This document shows positions 33,421 to 45,385 of a DNA stretch of 64,000 bases, piece by piece; the stretch's first letter is position 1; each line of letters opens with the position of its first letter. The stretch comes from Catenaria anguillulae PL171 (lineage: Eukaryota; Blastocladiomycota; Blastocladiomycetes; Blastocladiales; Catenariaceae), in contig MCFL01000005.1 of the NCBI GenBank assembly GCA_002102555.1, positions 558,001 through 622,000 on the forward strand. The letters are read 5' to 3'. The notes under the pieces were generated by a model. The model did not search any database and was not told the origin of the DNA. It saw nothing but the letters and a program-made list of their open reading frames with translations. The position numbers and the translations under genes are program-made.

Positions 33421-35865
33421 TCATGGCCGCTGCACCGATGTTGCCGGCATCCAACTACACAACGATTTGCAAATGAAAACGTTAGTTTGCGTTTCTCACT
33501 GACTCGCAAGGATAAGTAATGAATGAACGTACATCCTGACGGTATTGTCGTCCGAGCACGTGGCAACCATGCCCAGAACCTTTGGATTCCACGCGGCCGC
33601 ATTCACCGTCGCCGTATGCCCCTCAAGCACCGCCAACACATCGCCCGTGGCCCGGTGCCACACGTATGCGCAATTGTCCTCAGACCCAGACACAATGAAA
33701 GCTTCGCTTGCCCCTCCAAACATGCTGCGAATCACAAACTTGCCCTGCTTGTGGCCCTTGTACTTGCGGACCAGCTGTGGGGTAGCCGCGGCCGCCGTGG
33801 GCGACGTGACTGTGCCGCCGCCAGTCGATACCCGCGACACGATTGAGCTCGACGAGGCGTTGTTGAATGTTCCCGCGATGCCCGACGAGGGTGTGGGCGT
33901 ATACGGAGCAGAAATGGCCGATCCAGACATTGGATTGAGCGGATTCAGAGGCAAGAACCCGGGCGGCCCGCCAATCAACGGCCACCCAAACGCCTGCGAA
34001 AGACTCGACGTGGCCGCCGCATTGGCCATAGTGTGGCCGTGCCTCCTACCCCCGATGGGGTGGCGTGGCCGACATGGGTGGTCTCGGAAGCCCGGAAAGT
34101 AGAAGTCGGCGTCGTCCATGGTCACGTCGCGGTATTGGCACGCGACCGGTGCGTGGATGCGGGCGTGTGCATGCCGCCAGCGCCGGGGTCGGTGGACGTG
34201 GGCGACGTGGGCGAGCCAAGTGACGGTTTCAAGTCCCACACGTGGATTTCTTGGCCGGCCGTGTTGGTGAGAAGGTACCGGCCGTCCTTGGACAAGTTGA
34301 GGGAAGTAACCGATTCCGTGTCGTCGAATGACAACACCTCGGTGCGTGATGTGAGGTCGTGGATGCGGATGGTTTGATTGGCCACCGTCACAAGCGTCTT
34401 TCCGTCATGGCTGATTTGTAGGTCAGTGACGCGGGTGTTTGTCCATTTGTGGATCAGATTCCCGGTCATGTCCTGAAGGTGTGAGTGGTGAAGGTGAGAT
34501 GACGGATTGAGTGACTCCTATTCAGAACAGTTGACACGTACCCAAACGGCCAGCACCTTATCCAACCCTCCCGTCACAAACCGATCACCGCTGGGTAACC
34601 AACCACATGCCGTCACAGCCTCTGCATGCTTGTTCAGCGTCAACAAGCACCTACCCGTTGCCGTATCCCACATGCGCAACTTTGCATCGTTGCCGCACGT
34701 CAACAACTTTGAATCATCCGGACTCCATGCCAAGAATCCAACTGCGTCATCGTGCTTTGCCAGCCGATGCAACTGCCGGTGCGTATGCACATCCCACACA
34801 ATGGTCGACCCGTCCTTGCCCGCGGCCGCCAGCCGATCGCCGCCATGGGAAAACGCCAAGTACCACACCTCATCCAAATGCTCTCTGTACACGACGGCCG
34901 TCTGACTTGGGAAATGCGCATGCATATTGCACCAATGGTCCTCATACAAGGACATTAAGCGCGGCGGCGTGGGCTCGGCCCCATCCGCACTGCTCGTCGG
35001 CACATTGTGATAGGTGCACTTTGCCTCCTGCGCGGCAAGCGCTTGCGACAACAAATGCTCGAGCCTGCGCGCACGGACCATGACCGAGGGCGGAATCACA
35101 GCCTGGACGCGTTGCAGTGTGAGTGCCCTGGATCCGCCCGCGGCACCGGCCCAGTGCGCGTGCGTGCGCAAGTCGTGTGCGTCCGTGTACATGAGATAGC
35201 TCGACAGTTCGTGCAGCCGGTGCAGGTTGTATTCCAGCGGGGCAATCTTGTCGCGGAGGACGGTCAAGGCGCCGGCCACGTCGCCGAGTTCCAGAAGTTC
35301 GAGGTATTGTTGTTCGCGGATGGCAAAGTGGACGGCGGGGAGGGACGATGCGGGGATACGTAGGTCCGGGTGCGACAAGAACCGTTCGGCTTCAGCCCAG
35401 TCGCCAGAGAGAACTGCGGTGCGGAACTCGCCGACAGCTGCCACCTCGAACGTGATACCTGACGTGTGTTCAAGCTGGGAAGCGACTTGGCTGCATTTGA
35501 AAAGGAATAGAAAAGAGCAGATTAACCAAGGTGTGTCGAGAATTTCATTCGTTAGACAAAAACGCACGGGAAACCAAGGCCGCGCAACTCGTCAATCATG
35601 AGCCGAACCAGCTCGTTGCGATCACGCGGTACACCGGCCCATTAGCGCCCTCTGCGTCCATGTCCACATAAGGCAGTGGCTGCGGGTCGACGTGATTGAC
35701 GCCGTTTGATGTGAGGGCCATTGGATCGTCGTCGTCCAGTGACCGTCCAACGTGGGTGCCTTGGAGGGGGAGGTTGGGCAACTGCTGCTGCCTGCAGGAG
35801 GCAGCCGGCGGCGGCGGCGGAGTCATCGCGGAAGCGGCGCTTGCAGAGGCGGAGGGCACTGTCAT
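33421..35865 (-). CDS. GID7: Gid7/WDR26 subunit of the GID/CTLH ubiquitin ligase
   Basis: Scaffold and substrate-recruiting WD40 subunit of the GID/CTLH E3 complex. Exons are 35865..35568, 35490..34542, 34472..33533 and 33454..33421. The N-terminus is Pro/Gln-rich, then a LisH motif (RDRNELVRLMIDELRGLGFP) and CTLH (FRTAVLSGDWAEAERFL). WD repeats follow: HLDEVWYLAFSHGGDRLAAA, KHDDAVGFLAWSPDDSKLLT, VTACGWLPSGDRFVTGG, DLQISHDGKTLVTV, YKGHKQGKFVIRSMFGG and VNAAAWNPKVLGMVAT. The last intron (33455..33532) restores VRIW at the final repeat. Frame breaks near 35625 (in front of RDRNELV) and near 34140, the latter before a long Pro/Ser loop inside the propeller. Start 35865 is provisional; a Met at 35826 is also possible. 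Confidence 0.88.
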
Positions 35866-37382
35866 GAGGAGTGATAGAGAGCGCGAGGGAGAGTCGGAGC
35901 GGGCGCAGTGGCGCTTGGACGGGCGAGGGGTCGCTTCTGGGTCCTGGTCTTGCTGGTTGCCAGTGTCGTTGTCTTCGGATTGCGAGCGTCGTCGAGTAGG
36001 TGACGATGTCGGCGCCGGGAAGGCGGGTTGCGGGCTCGGGCTCGACCGCGGGCAGGGGCACGGGCGTCACGGCCCGAGGGGTGGAAGGGGTGTGGGGGCG
36101 GGTTTGGCGCGACAGAGCGGCGGGCTTTTGTGCGGACGCGGTGCTCGGTTCCGTGGCGAGCCGGGAAGCGAGTGCGCGTCACAGATTTGGGAAAAGAATA
36201 GGCGGACAAGGGCCGAGGGCGTGTGTCAGGTCGTAAAAATGATTGTGAGTGAGAGGCAGGATGAATGCGGGGTTGGGTCGTGGGGTGCCTGCAGATAACC
36301 GGACTGACGGCTGGCGTGAGTGGGATGTGGCAAGTGGGCAAAAAAGGGAACGGAGCACTCGTCCAGGCTGCTGGTGTGTGACGGCTGGCGGCCAGGAATG
36401 CACAAAGTACTTAGTTGACTTGACGGGCAGATATTAAGAACTACGGTGTCTGTATAAACATCAGATTGGCCTTAAGTTTGCATTATTCGCTCGTCATTCC
36501 GCCACGAGAGATGAGAGGTCTGACGGCGGCGATCGGCGAATGAAATACAGACGACAACGTATACACAGCATGAGCGATCGGCAAAGAGCACAAACATGGC
36601 CCACTCCCTGCTCCACACAATTCAATGCCATGAAAACAGGGCGCCTGCAGCTGGTTCCATCAGGGACAATGCAATGGTAGAGCTGGAACATCACTCGTCC
36701 AAAGCTCAATCACAATGAGTAACTTGAAGGCATGCGGCCAATCTGCTGCATTGAGTGTCCCTTCCAACTTTGGTCCCAGCGTCTCATGTGTTCACGACTC
36801 AACTTTGAAGCGTCACTCAATGCACAACCAAAGCACAAAATATCAAGGCTGTCAAAGCCATGGTCGAATGCGTGGCTAATATATACAAGCTGTCCGCTGT
36901 TTGCACTTTTGGGGGGTGAGACAGTGAGACACGAACAGGTCAACGCGTCGTGCAAGTTCTCAACAAATTGCTCGCATGACCATCCAGCCACTGTTCGTGC
37001 ATCATCACTGCCATGGTAAGTATCTTGTTGAGCCCAACCAGCCCGATACGCCAGCCCCGTGTGGTTTCCCCCGCTCGACGCTGGGCGGCACCGTTCCCAT
37101 TGTCATGGGAATCTGACAGTCTGGGTCAGTCCAAGCTCTTTGCATCGCAGAGCCGACCTTTTGTTGATACCATGGACAAACCTCTACCCCAGAGCCGCCA
37201 TCAACCGCTGCAGCGGCAGCCGTAATGCATGATTTCCATTCCCCGTCTCGTTTCCGGCGGCCAAACAAGTCATCTCCCGTTAAACCTCAACTTGCCTCTG
37301 CCACCATCCCTCAAGCCTCCCGCGTTGCCCCCGCCGTCCCCTTCACGTCCCCGATCTCTCACGCACGGGCTGGACATCATGG
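35866..37382. other. 1.5-kb region without a supported gene
   Basis: 35866-36440 is GC-rich and open in several frames on both strands (for example 35696..36298 +), with Arg/Gly-rich translations typical of GC bias; it is probably the GID7 promoter. 36440-37010 is AT-richer, with short open frames on both strands and no bias. 37010-37380 is the leader region of the next gene. Confidence 0.3.
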
Positions 37383-38124
37383 TTGTCTGGCTTTCGAGCC
37401 TGGTACCAGTGGCCACGGACAGCGACCTCGGAATCGAGAATCGCCATTGCCTCCTCGCGGACACCCGTCGCCGCCGTGGATTCGCGAGGCTCGAGCCGGA
37501 GGTCGTCGCAAGACTCGACGACAAGTTCAGGAGTCGGACAGCGGAGCGACTCGGAACTGTCTGAGGTTCTGCTGGCCGCGGGCCAGGAAAAGAGCGGCGG
37601 CAATATGTCCCACGGCGCCCAAAATTGTTTGCAAAGATGCGCAAGACGCTCGCTGTGACGAGCTTGGTGGTGGTCGGCACACTCATTGGCACCTTTCTCG
37701 TGTTTGCCGCCACGACCTTGTTTGCGACGACATTTGTTGGATGCGCCGTCATGCTGTTGTTGGAGTCGACCATTCTTGTGATTCCCGGTACGCTTGCACA
37801 TGCATCTGTCATTTGGCCTACGATGGTTCCGAGGGAATTACTGACGAAAACTGCACATGTTTCCTTGCTCGTATAGCCATCATATTCCTCATCTTTTTCG
37901 TTTTCGTCCTCATCATTCTCGGCATCAGCTGGCTTGGCCTATTTGGCCTTCGATTTGGCCTGGATTCATGGTCGCTCGTCATCAACCGGTTGCTCGGCGC
38001 AGCTCACTGGGCGTTTGATTCGGCAAGGTCGTTTTTGCTCACCAGTCGACAAGGCAAAGGCAAGATCGTTGAGGAGATGGTGCCGCTGGACTATGCCGCA
38101 GGGAGCGCTGCGCCATCTGCTTGA
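37383..38124 (+). CDS. Small hydrophobic membrane protein, promethin/LDAF1-like topology
   Basis: The hydrophilic N-terminus is Ser/Arg-rich (SSRRSSQDSTTSSGVGQRSD). After a one-base break in an A/C-rich run near 37622 it reads FAKMRKTLAVTSLVVVGTL followed by closely packed hydrophobic segments, FLVFAATTLFATTFVGCAVM and ILVIP. An 89-nt intron (37788..37876) leads into IIFLIFFVFVLIILGISWLG. The C-terminus is KGKIVEEMVPLDYAAG. A hairpin-rich 130-residue hydrophobic block with short polar ends resembles lipid-droplet assembly factors (LDAF1/promethin, yeast Ldo) or reticulon-like proteins. There is no diagnostic motif, so the call is by shape only. The start is uncertain. Confidence 0.45.
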
Positions 38125-38428
38125 GGAAACGCAGCTCTGACTCTCTGTAATTCTCCGTACCCTCGATTACCCTACTTTATCTTTTTTTGTGCATTGTATC
38201 ATCAACCCTTGTCACTTGAGCGGCCATGCGCGTGCTGCGCTTGCTTGCCCCCCATGCACTTGTCTTTCGTAGATCATGTACCCACTCGATGTATTCCTAA
38301 CTTTTTTTGCGTACTATAGCAAAATGTGTATCTTTGAACCCAAGAGCATTGACGCTATATGTATCTAGGGATAGGGATAGAGCGAGAAACTAAGGACACA
38401 TGTATTTAAAGATGATGTGCAAGGACAG
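38125..38428. terminator. Convergent 3' region between hydrophobic protein gene and THR4
   Basis: 304 bases, AT-rich (TTTATCTTTTTTTG near 38175). A short TAGGGA repeat at 38367-38379 is too short to be telomeric. Confidence 0.4.
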
Positions 38429-40031
38429 TCAGACCAAATCACAATTTGCTGGCACTAGCTTTTGCCCAACGACCACCTCGCCGACAGGCCACTGCATCCT
38501 CAACACCTTTGCCACCTGCTCCTTACCAGGCTTTGCCCCATTGTTATCCCTCTGCAACTTGACCAAGCGCCTGGGCAACGTTTCGAGTGCCTTGACCTGC
38601 GGCGGACAAACTGCGCCATCAACACCTCGGCACTTGTGCCCTGCGGGAACGACCGAGCGAGCGCCGTGCACACAGCGTCCAAAAACTTGCCCGGATGCGC
38701 CGTTGCCAAACACACCATTGGCCCAGCCACCACATGATGTGCGCGATACTCGTCGGCGGATCGCACGCCCACCGCCGTGTGTGGATCAAGCACGTACTTT
38801 GAGCGCGCATAATAGTCGGCGATGGTGTCGACAATCTCTGAATCGCGCACATGGTGGCTCCAAAGCGCCGTGCGCGCCTTGTGCAGCACACTGTCGGGAA
38901 CCTTGAATCCGCCGCGCGTCTTGACCTGGTCCATCCATGCCTTGACCTGCGTGGCATCTTGCACCCAGTCGTACAAGACGCGCTCAAAGTTGGACGCGAC
39001 GGTAATGTCCATGGCGGGACTCAGGGTCGGATGTGCTTGGAAACTGGTGTCGGCGGGCATGCCCGGTTGCCAGTTGGGGTCGGGCGAGTAGATGCCCGAT
39101 TGCATGAACCGGTACAGAATGTCGTTTTCGTTGGTGGCCACAATGAGCTTGCCAATGGGCAAGCCCATTTGCTTGGCATAGTATCCGCAAGCACATCGCC
39201 AAAGTTGCCGCTCGGCACACTGTAGACGACTTTAGCCTCGACGGCATGCCGGCCAAACTGGGCCTCGAGCTGCAAGTACGAGTAGACATAGTACGAGACT
39301 TGGGCCAAGATGCGTGCAAAGTTGATGGAATTGACGGCCGCGAGCTGAAACTCGGCGCGCATGCTCGGGTCATTGAACATGGCCTTGACCACGTCCTGGC
39401 AATCGTCAAAGGTGCAGTCGCCATCGAGCGCCACATTGCACACGTTTGCATCAAGCACGCTCGTCATTTGCGCAGCTTGCACGGGGCTCACTTTGCCATG
39501 CGGGTGCAGGATGCACACGCGAATGCCTGCTTTACCGCGAAGCCCGGCAATCGCGGCGGATCCCGTGTCTCCCGAAGTGGCGCCAACCACCGTCACCTCT
39601 TGTTTGCCTTCGGGTTGGCGCGCAAGCAGGTACTCGAACAAGTAGCCGAGGAATTGCAGGGCGACATCCTTGAATGCGAGCGTAGGCCCGTGGAACAGTT
39701 CGAGAATGTGCACGAGCGGCTTGTTGGGCGAGGTGTGGTCGCGCACATCGTGCAATGGGGCAACGTGGATGGACCGGAAGGCCGATTGCGGGCCAAACGA
39801 CTTTGGGCGAGCGTGCGCAGGTCGGCATGCGGGATGTCGGCGGGATCGACATACAGCGAGAAGAGGTCGGCGGCAATGTCAGCGTAGGCGGTCGACGGGG
39901 TGCGGGCAATGAGGGCTGACCAGCGCTGGCGCCAGTCGGCGGGCAGGGCGGGCAGGGAGGCCGGCGAGGACGGCTTGCGAGAAGGGCAGGGCGGGCGATT
40001 GGCCGCGGGTCGAGATGTATTGCGAGTGCAT
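38429..40031 (-). CDS. THR4: Threonine synthase
   Basis: PLP enzyme converting O-phosphohomoserine to threonine. The start MHSQYISTRGQSPAL matches the family's YxSTRG N-terminus. Further blocks: FSLYVDPADIPHADLRTLA, ILELFHGPTLAFKDVALQFL (PLP Lys in AFKD), VVGATSGDTGSAAIAGLRG, AVNSINFARILAQVSYYVYS, YSVPSGNFGDVLAGYYAKQM, VATNENDILYRFMQSG, LSPAMDITVASNFERVLYD, LDPHTAVGVRSADEY and LATAHPGKFLDAV. Frame breaks: near 39186 (one G restores LAGYYAKQMGLP), near 39805 and near 38605. The N-terminal loop that normally carries the DGGL motif after the VLAGL segment is missing. No introns seen. Confidence 0.93.
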
Positions 40032-40513
40032 GGTTGCGCTGTCCTGTATTGAGCCGTCGGTGGATGGATGAGAGACAAAACGCTGGAAGCCTTGAAAGTA
40101 AAGTGGGAAGCAAGATAGGCGTACAGACGCGTGCTCCGGTCACGTGCATCGTGATTCACGATAATGATCGACGTTTTCAAACCTTGCGGTCATCGTATGC
40201 ATTAGATCGACGGCCCAAGTGGCCGCGCATCAGATCACACCGCCACCGCCGCCCTTTCGAATGCTCCTCGACCTCTCGCGGCCCCTCTCTCCGCGGCACA
40301 GCCCGACGCCACGCCACACCCCGACACAACCCCCAATGCATCTTGGCCGCCCCTCACCCGCATATACACAATGTACCCATACGTGTATTAACACGCGACT
40401 CGCGTCATCTCGGCCCTCCACGTCGACGGCAATGACGTCGACAAAGGCACATGTGCACAACAATAGATCCCTTGGCTAACCAAATGAGTGGCTCGCTCAT
40501 TCAGACCCTCACC
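40032..40513. promoter_or_regulatory. Divergent promoter region between THR4 and a small gene
   Basis: 482 bases between divergent starts. Its CA-rich 40300-40400 section contains ACACCC and CACCC repeats. A TGATTCACG at about 40150 loosely resembles a GCN4-type TGACTCA site (not exact). No gene seen. Confidence 0.35.
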
Positions 40514-40990
40514 ATGTCGTCCGCCAATAAGAAATCAAAGGCCTTCCAGGGCACCGAAAACTTTTCACGCCCACAATGACGGCCCTTCCTCGTGACGTCC
40601 AGCACAACCTCGTCATGGGCCCCTCCTATGCCCGCCAGGTATACCTCTATGTGCCCATCCTTCCTGTCCAATCCAATTCTTACCTTCCTTTACACTGGAT
40701 CAACAGAAATTCTTTGAGGGCCAAGAGCGCATGCGCCTGCAAAGGCTGGCCGAAGAACAAGCCGCCGCTCTTGCAGCCCAGCAGGCTCAGTTGCAGGCCC
40801 AGCAACAGGCCGACGCTCAAGCCCTCGCCAGCTTCAAGCTGCCCAAATGCAGGCACAGCCACACACCGGATTTGGCCCCATGGCGCAACCACAGCAGCAG
40901 TACCCGCAACCATCGCTCATGGGCCCAGCTGGATTCCACGTCCCCTCAACTGGCTTCAGCCGCCGCAAGCGCTCGCTTGATGACGAGTGA
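40514..40990 (+). CDS. Small unrecognised protein, coiled-coil and Gln/Ala-rich
   Basis: Exon 1 starts MSSANKKSKAFQGTENF at 40514; a break near 40562 leads to ALPRDVQHNLVMGPSYARQ. An intron at about 40639..40708 (GTATAC..CAG) joins to KFFEGQERMRLQRLAEEQ and an Ala/Gln coiled segment. A second break near 40838 (one extra C gives SFQAAQMQAQ) leads to a Gln/Pro-rich tail ending FSRRKRSLDDE at 40990. About 135 aa. The YARQKFFEGQ segment and the basic-acidic tail look conserved, but I cannot name a family. Confidence 0.5.
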
Positions 40991-41755
40991 GTAATCGGCG
41001 GCTTGTGATCCGCTCCAAAGCTTACCCTTGCCTCTTTCCTTCATCCGCTTCGTGTCATATCGCCCTCCAAGTTGGCGCGCAGTCTTGTGTCTTTGCCCTT
41101 CGCCAATCAGTTTTTGAACGGCCGTTGCCTGTTGTCTGGTCGTGAGATCCATTTCCCTGCGTGTGTGATTCATCTTGTTTCTTTTGTCTTTATTCCAGCT
41201 ACCCCGCTTCCTTGCCCATGCAACCTACCCACCCGACATCCCCTCGATCCCTCTGTTCCCTTGTCCTTTATTTATTTGTTCCATCACGCTTCGCTGTCAA
41301 ATGGCCCGCTGCCCCACGCAGCCTCGCCATTTGTGCATCTTTTCACTGCTACCTTATGTCCCTCCATCGGTCCTTTCGCTTGCCCTGTCTCTGCTCAAGC
41401 TGGGCCAGTCCTTCATGGATTTCTTTCCACATTTTCATGTTTATTTATTGTCGCCCCACATCATGGCTGTGACCGTTGCAGTACAGTATTCTCTTTGATC
41501 TGGCGTTGGTGGCGGTGTCCATCTGTTAACTTGGGACGACTGAGCTCTCCATGACCAGAGCAGACATGTAATCTGTAAGATGAAGATGTGAACGGTTCGG
41601 CTGCTGTTGGCGGGTTTGCATTAGTCCAGAGTCTTCGCACCTACATATCAACGCGTCGACACTGGCAATTGCAAAGCCTTAACCGACGTTGTCAGCTAAG
41701 CGCCGAGTCCTTTCGCTGACAGTCCAGTACCATAACCCCATGAAATCGATGCAAC
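40991..41755. other. Long 3'/5' intergenic stretch
   Basis: 765 bases, T/C-rich between 41160 and 41480 with open frames that translate to Cys/Ser/Leu-rich text lacking codon bias. No gene supported. It holds the promoter of the membrane protein that follows. Confidence 0.3.
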
Positions 41756-44251
41756 ATGTCCACACAGGCCAATACCATGACCTCGGAAGAGGCCAAAGAG
41801 ATCTGGACGCTTTCCCTTATTGGGATTACGATGGGTCTCCTCGTTTTGGGTGGGTGGCTTACTGGACACTTACAACCTGGCGCACTCCTTCGCACATTCG
41901 CCGTATAGAAAAGCTGCAGCGGGGCGTGGATTCAAGTCGCCTCCTCGACAATTTTCGTTGGCAGTTTGAAGTGCTCTTCCACTTGCCGAAACCGTGGAGC
42001 ACTTGGAAAAGCATGAAGCCTTATGTGTTTGAAAACATCGTGTCGCTGGCGGCGCTCGCGGCATTTGCCATTTCCGTCTTGCTGCTCATGAGCGGGTTCT
42101 TGGCGGATCCGTCGTTCAAGAGCCGTGACGAGTTTCTGTCGGCAGGCATCTTGACATTTACGCTCAGCTTGAACTTTTTCGTCATCTTCCGGCAATTGAT
42201 ATACTATCAAGAAAAGCTCCGGGTTGGCGGTGAGTCGGCGATTGACGCCGGATTGATGCCAGAATCGGTAAGTGCGCCCGATGTGACTGTGCCGTACGTC
42301 AATGTCCATGGGGCTAGCCCGCAACTCGCTCCCGCGGTCCTTGGTGGGGGTGGAGTTGGCGGGAGCGGCAACGGCCCAACGCTTCATGCTCCAACTCCCA
42401 TGCGACCAACAGCCACAGCAACGCCGAGTCCAGGCGCTTCACCCAACCTTGGCCCAACGGGAATTGCGCGTGCCGGCACACCTTCTTCTGTCGCCAGTCT
42501 TGCAGGCACTCCACCGCCACCTTCCCGCCCATCCACCGCTGGCGGGTCACGGCTTCAAGCGTACGCGTCCACGACGCGTGGCACGGTGACTGGCCCACAA
42601 GAACGGCAATCGATTGCCCTCAACACGCAAGGCATGAAGCTTCCAACATACTATACATTCGATTGGTCGCTCAAGAATGCCATGCAGCTCGCTATCCTGG
42701 TTGTCGAGTTTATCCAGTTGATTTCGTTTCCCTTGCGCGACTTACTCAACAATCCGGCGCTCAAGGAGCTTGGGCCAGTAACAGACAACTTGGTCGACGT
42801 GGTGGATCGAGTGATTCGCATCTTTACCTTGATTCCCGACCAGCTGTCGGGCAGAGTGGTTTCCGAGTTTCAGTTTTGGGGCTTCTTTTCCGTCATTTGC
42901 ACGGCGCTGGTGTTGGCTGTGACACTGGCGGTCGTCAAGTACTACTTTAAACAGAATGTGCCCATGGATTGGGTCTTTGTATTTGTCCCGCCAGCTGTAC
43001 GTTTGCCAACCTTGGACAGCATTCTTAGTGCCGGGTCCTTTCGCTCACGGTTCCATCCACAGTCCATTTTTTACCTCCCGTTTCTCGTCACATTCGTTTC
43101 CAACGCCGCGTGCATGACCCAGCAATACAAGTCTCAAGCCCTCCGCTGCGGCAACCAAACAGGCAGCGAATCCATCTACTTTGTATGCTCGGTGCTCGGG
43201 TTTCTTATCAGCTACCTGCTCTTGACGCTATTTCTGTCCGCCGACGAGCGCAGACCCATAGAGGGCGACATCACATTCAAGTCATCATCTGTCGCCTTTA
43301 TGAAAAACTTTGGCTTTCTGCTCGTGCTTGTGTCACTGCTCGTTCCCGTCCAGCGGCCAGTCACGCGCGGGCTCCTATCGTGGGTCATTATCACAGTCAT
43401 GTGCGCTTACAACATTCGTAAGCGACCATGCTACGTGTACTCGGTACTTTTGGACACCTTTTTTTTTTGCCTCAAGTGCACAATTCATGTGCCTGGTTCT
43501 CATGGTTGCCTATTCCCCGTGATGGCAGGTCAATTTCATTCGCACCGGCACCCTGTCACTCATCCTATGGACCACCATGGTCACCACTGTCCTCAACGAC
43601 TACACCACCATCCGGCTCGTCGGGATTCCCACCGTCTGGGTCAGCTTCGTCTCCGGATACACGCTCGTCATTCTCGCACTCTACATTGCGTACCGCGTCC
43701 ACATGAGCGTCCGTGACCTCAAGCTGCAAGTCCTGCTGCCCGCCATGCAGCTCGATGCCAACCGCCAGCGCCAACCGCAACTGAGCTATACAGGCGTCGG
43801 GTCGCGGCCAAGGGCAAGTACAGATCTGATCGGCCGGGGCGGAACGCCGGACATGATCCGGCAACAACATGCCAGTGGACCCATGTTTTCGCCGCCCATG
43901 GGGCCACATCGAGGCGGATTGCAAGCGCGGGCCTTTCATGACACGCCATCACCCGCGCCGTTGGGCTCGGCGGCAAGGGCCGCTGTCGCGTTTTCGCCGT
44001 CGCCAGAGTTTCGGCCGGCCGATGTGCCCGTGTCTCCGCACTTGGCTGTTGGGTCGCCTGCGATTGCAGTTGTTCAGCAGCAGCCACTGCCCATGCCAGT
44101 GCCCATTCCGCGACAAGAAGCAGATGGAAACGCGGCGGAAGATGAACATGGGGTGGTTGTGAGTCCGGTTGCAGCACATAGTACTGTGGTGCAGCAGCGT
44201 GCGGTAGGTGGTGGGCGAGAGGCAGGGGATTGGGATCCGGATAGGATTTAG
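41756..44251 (+). CDS. Large multi-pass membrane protein, tentatively TmcB/TmcC-like
   Basis: Starts MSTQANTMTSEEAKEIWTLS with a first membrane helix (LIGITMGLLVLGGWL). A break near 41905 (CCC for CC) leads to IEKLQRGVDSSRLLDNFRW and FEVLFHLPKPWSTW, then helices at ENIVSLAALAAFAISVLLLM and FTLSLNFFVIFRQLIYY. A roughly 130-residue Pro/Ser/Gly loop follows (42230-42620), then LAILVVEFIQLISFPLRDLL, FFSVICTALVLAVTLAVVKY, IFYLPFLVTFVSNAACM, YFVCSVLGFLISYLLLTLFL and more. Likely introns are 43000..43065 (GTACGT..CAG, in frame) and about 43419..43529. The C-terminus is long, cytosolic and disordered. The FIQLISFPL helix and the C...C lumenal pattern recall TmcB/C-like fungal/amoebal proteins; this is a weak resemblance. 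Confidence 0.5.
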
Positions 44252-44465
44252 TGCGTGTGTGCTCTCAATGGTGCTGCTTCCAATTTCACTGCATTGCCTT
44301 GATGTATCTTGCAGCTTGACGGAAAGGGGAAAGGTTTATCGAGGACGAAAACTTCTTTGGTACGAATCGATACAAACAAACAGGATCACAACAGAGAGAA
44401 CATCTTCAAGTAGGGGATGTGAAGCGACCGGCGCTTTCGTAGCACATTATTGGACTGCAACTACT
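44252..44465. terminator. Convergent 3' spacer
   Basis: 214 bases between convergent stops of the membrane protein and the small secreted protein. No gene. Confidence 0.35.
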
Positions 44466-44747
44466 TCATTGTGCTTGGCGATTACCCACACGGTTTCCAC
44501 CTCCTCCTCCACCGGAGGGAAGAGACGCGTCCAACGCTCCTCCAACAATGTCGGGGATTTTGCTGAGATCGCCTTGCACTGTACCGATGATGCCGTTGGT
44601 GCCGCGAATGACTCCGTTACGGATGCGGTCGGCAGCGTTGTTATTGTTTTGCTGCGGTGCCGGAGCGCCGTGGACAGTATGTGTCGCTTGAAGGACCACG
44701 AGAAGCGATAGGAGGACAATGATGAGCGGCACTGTTGTGCGAGACAT
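44466..44747 (-). CDS. Small secreted protein, paralog of the 45.4-46.4 kb gene
   Basis: 93 aa, intronless. Signal peptide MSRTTVPLIIVLLSLLVVLQ with probable cleavage near VHGAPA. The mature part is Asn/Gly-rich and contains RGTNGIIGTVQGDLSKIPDI. This segment aligns without gaps to RGTTGIIGAANGDLSQIPGI of the neighbouring longer protein, so the two arose by duplication. The C-terminus is a Gly run then NRVGNRQAQ. There are no cysteines. Function unknown; no domain recognised. Confidence 0.8.
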   Translation of the reverse strand: MSRTTVPLIIVLLSLLVVLQATHTVHGAPAPQQNNNNAADRIRNGVIRGTNGIIGTVQGDLSKIPDIVGGALDASLPSGGGGGGNRVGNRQAQ

Positions 44748-45385
44748 GATGGTGTATTGAGCGGGTGGATTGGGTGGGTGAGCAGCTGGGGAGCAACTTG
44801 CGGGGTACAAGATTGTGTACAAGACAGATGAGATAACAGTGGAATCCCATGCCATTTATACCCGCAGATGCACTTGTACGTTCGGAGAAAACCATGCTCA
44901 CGACATTGACGCTCCACCTCCCTCGTTGGGGATATGAAATTGCCCGCGCTGTCTGGAGCCCCCGAATCAGTACGAGTAAGGTGTGAGCAAACAAAAATAC
45001 TGCCCTCCGTCGATGCAATGGGACGTTTTCAAGACCCATTCGCCTGAGGGACACCTTCTTGCCAGCAAGAGAAGGAGACAACAAACGCGAAGAATCGAAC
45101 GAGGCGCGTACGCCTTTCATCCAGTAATTGGCCGCGCCAGCTCGTTTGTTAACATGCAGCTCTCACGGACAGTGAAATCGCCCTGAACGATCGTACACTC
45201 CGACTCGAATATCCCTCCAATCGGAAATAGTACATCAGAGGTCTGTATAATTGGTCCAAGTTCAAATTCAGGGTGATAGGATAGAAAGATTGGACAATTT
45301 CAGGAAGTCAATGCGTGTATTCTTTGAATGATGGCATTCATCGTCAATCTTATGTACAATTTCTTTCGATGGTCACTTCGCCCGC
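44748..45385. other. Spacer between the two secreted paralogs
   Basis: 638 bases, AT-rich between 45190 and 45370. It carries the promoter of the small gene and the 3' UTR of the long one. No other gene supported. Confidence 0.35.

Noticed and set aside
35696-36298. 200-codon plus-strand frame upstream of GID7
   Set aside because: Gly/Arg-rich text from GC bias; it overlaps the GID7 first exon on the opposite strand.
38366-38380. Telomere-like TAGGGA repeat
   Set aside because: Only two units; too short for an interstitial telomere.
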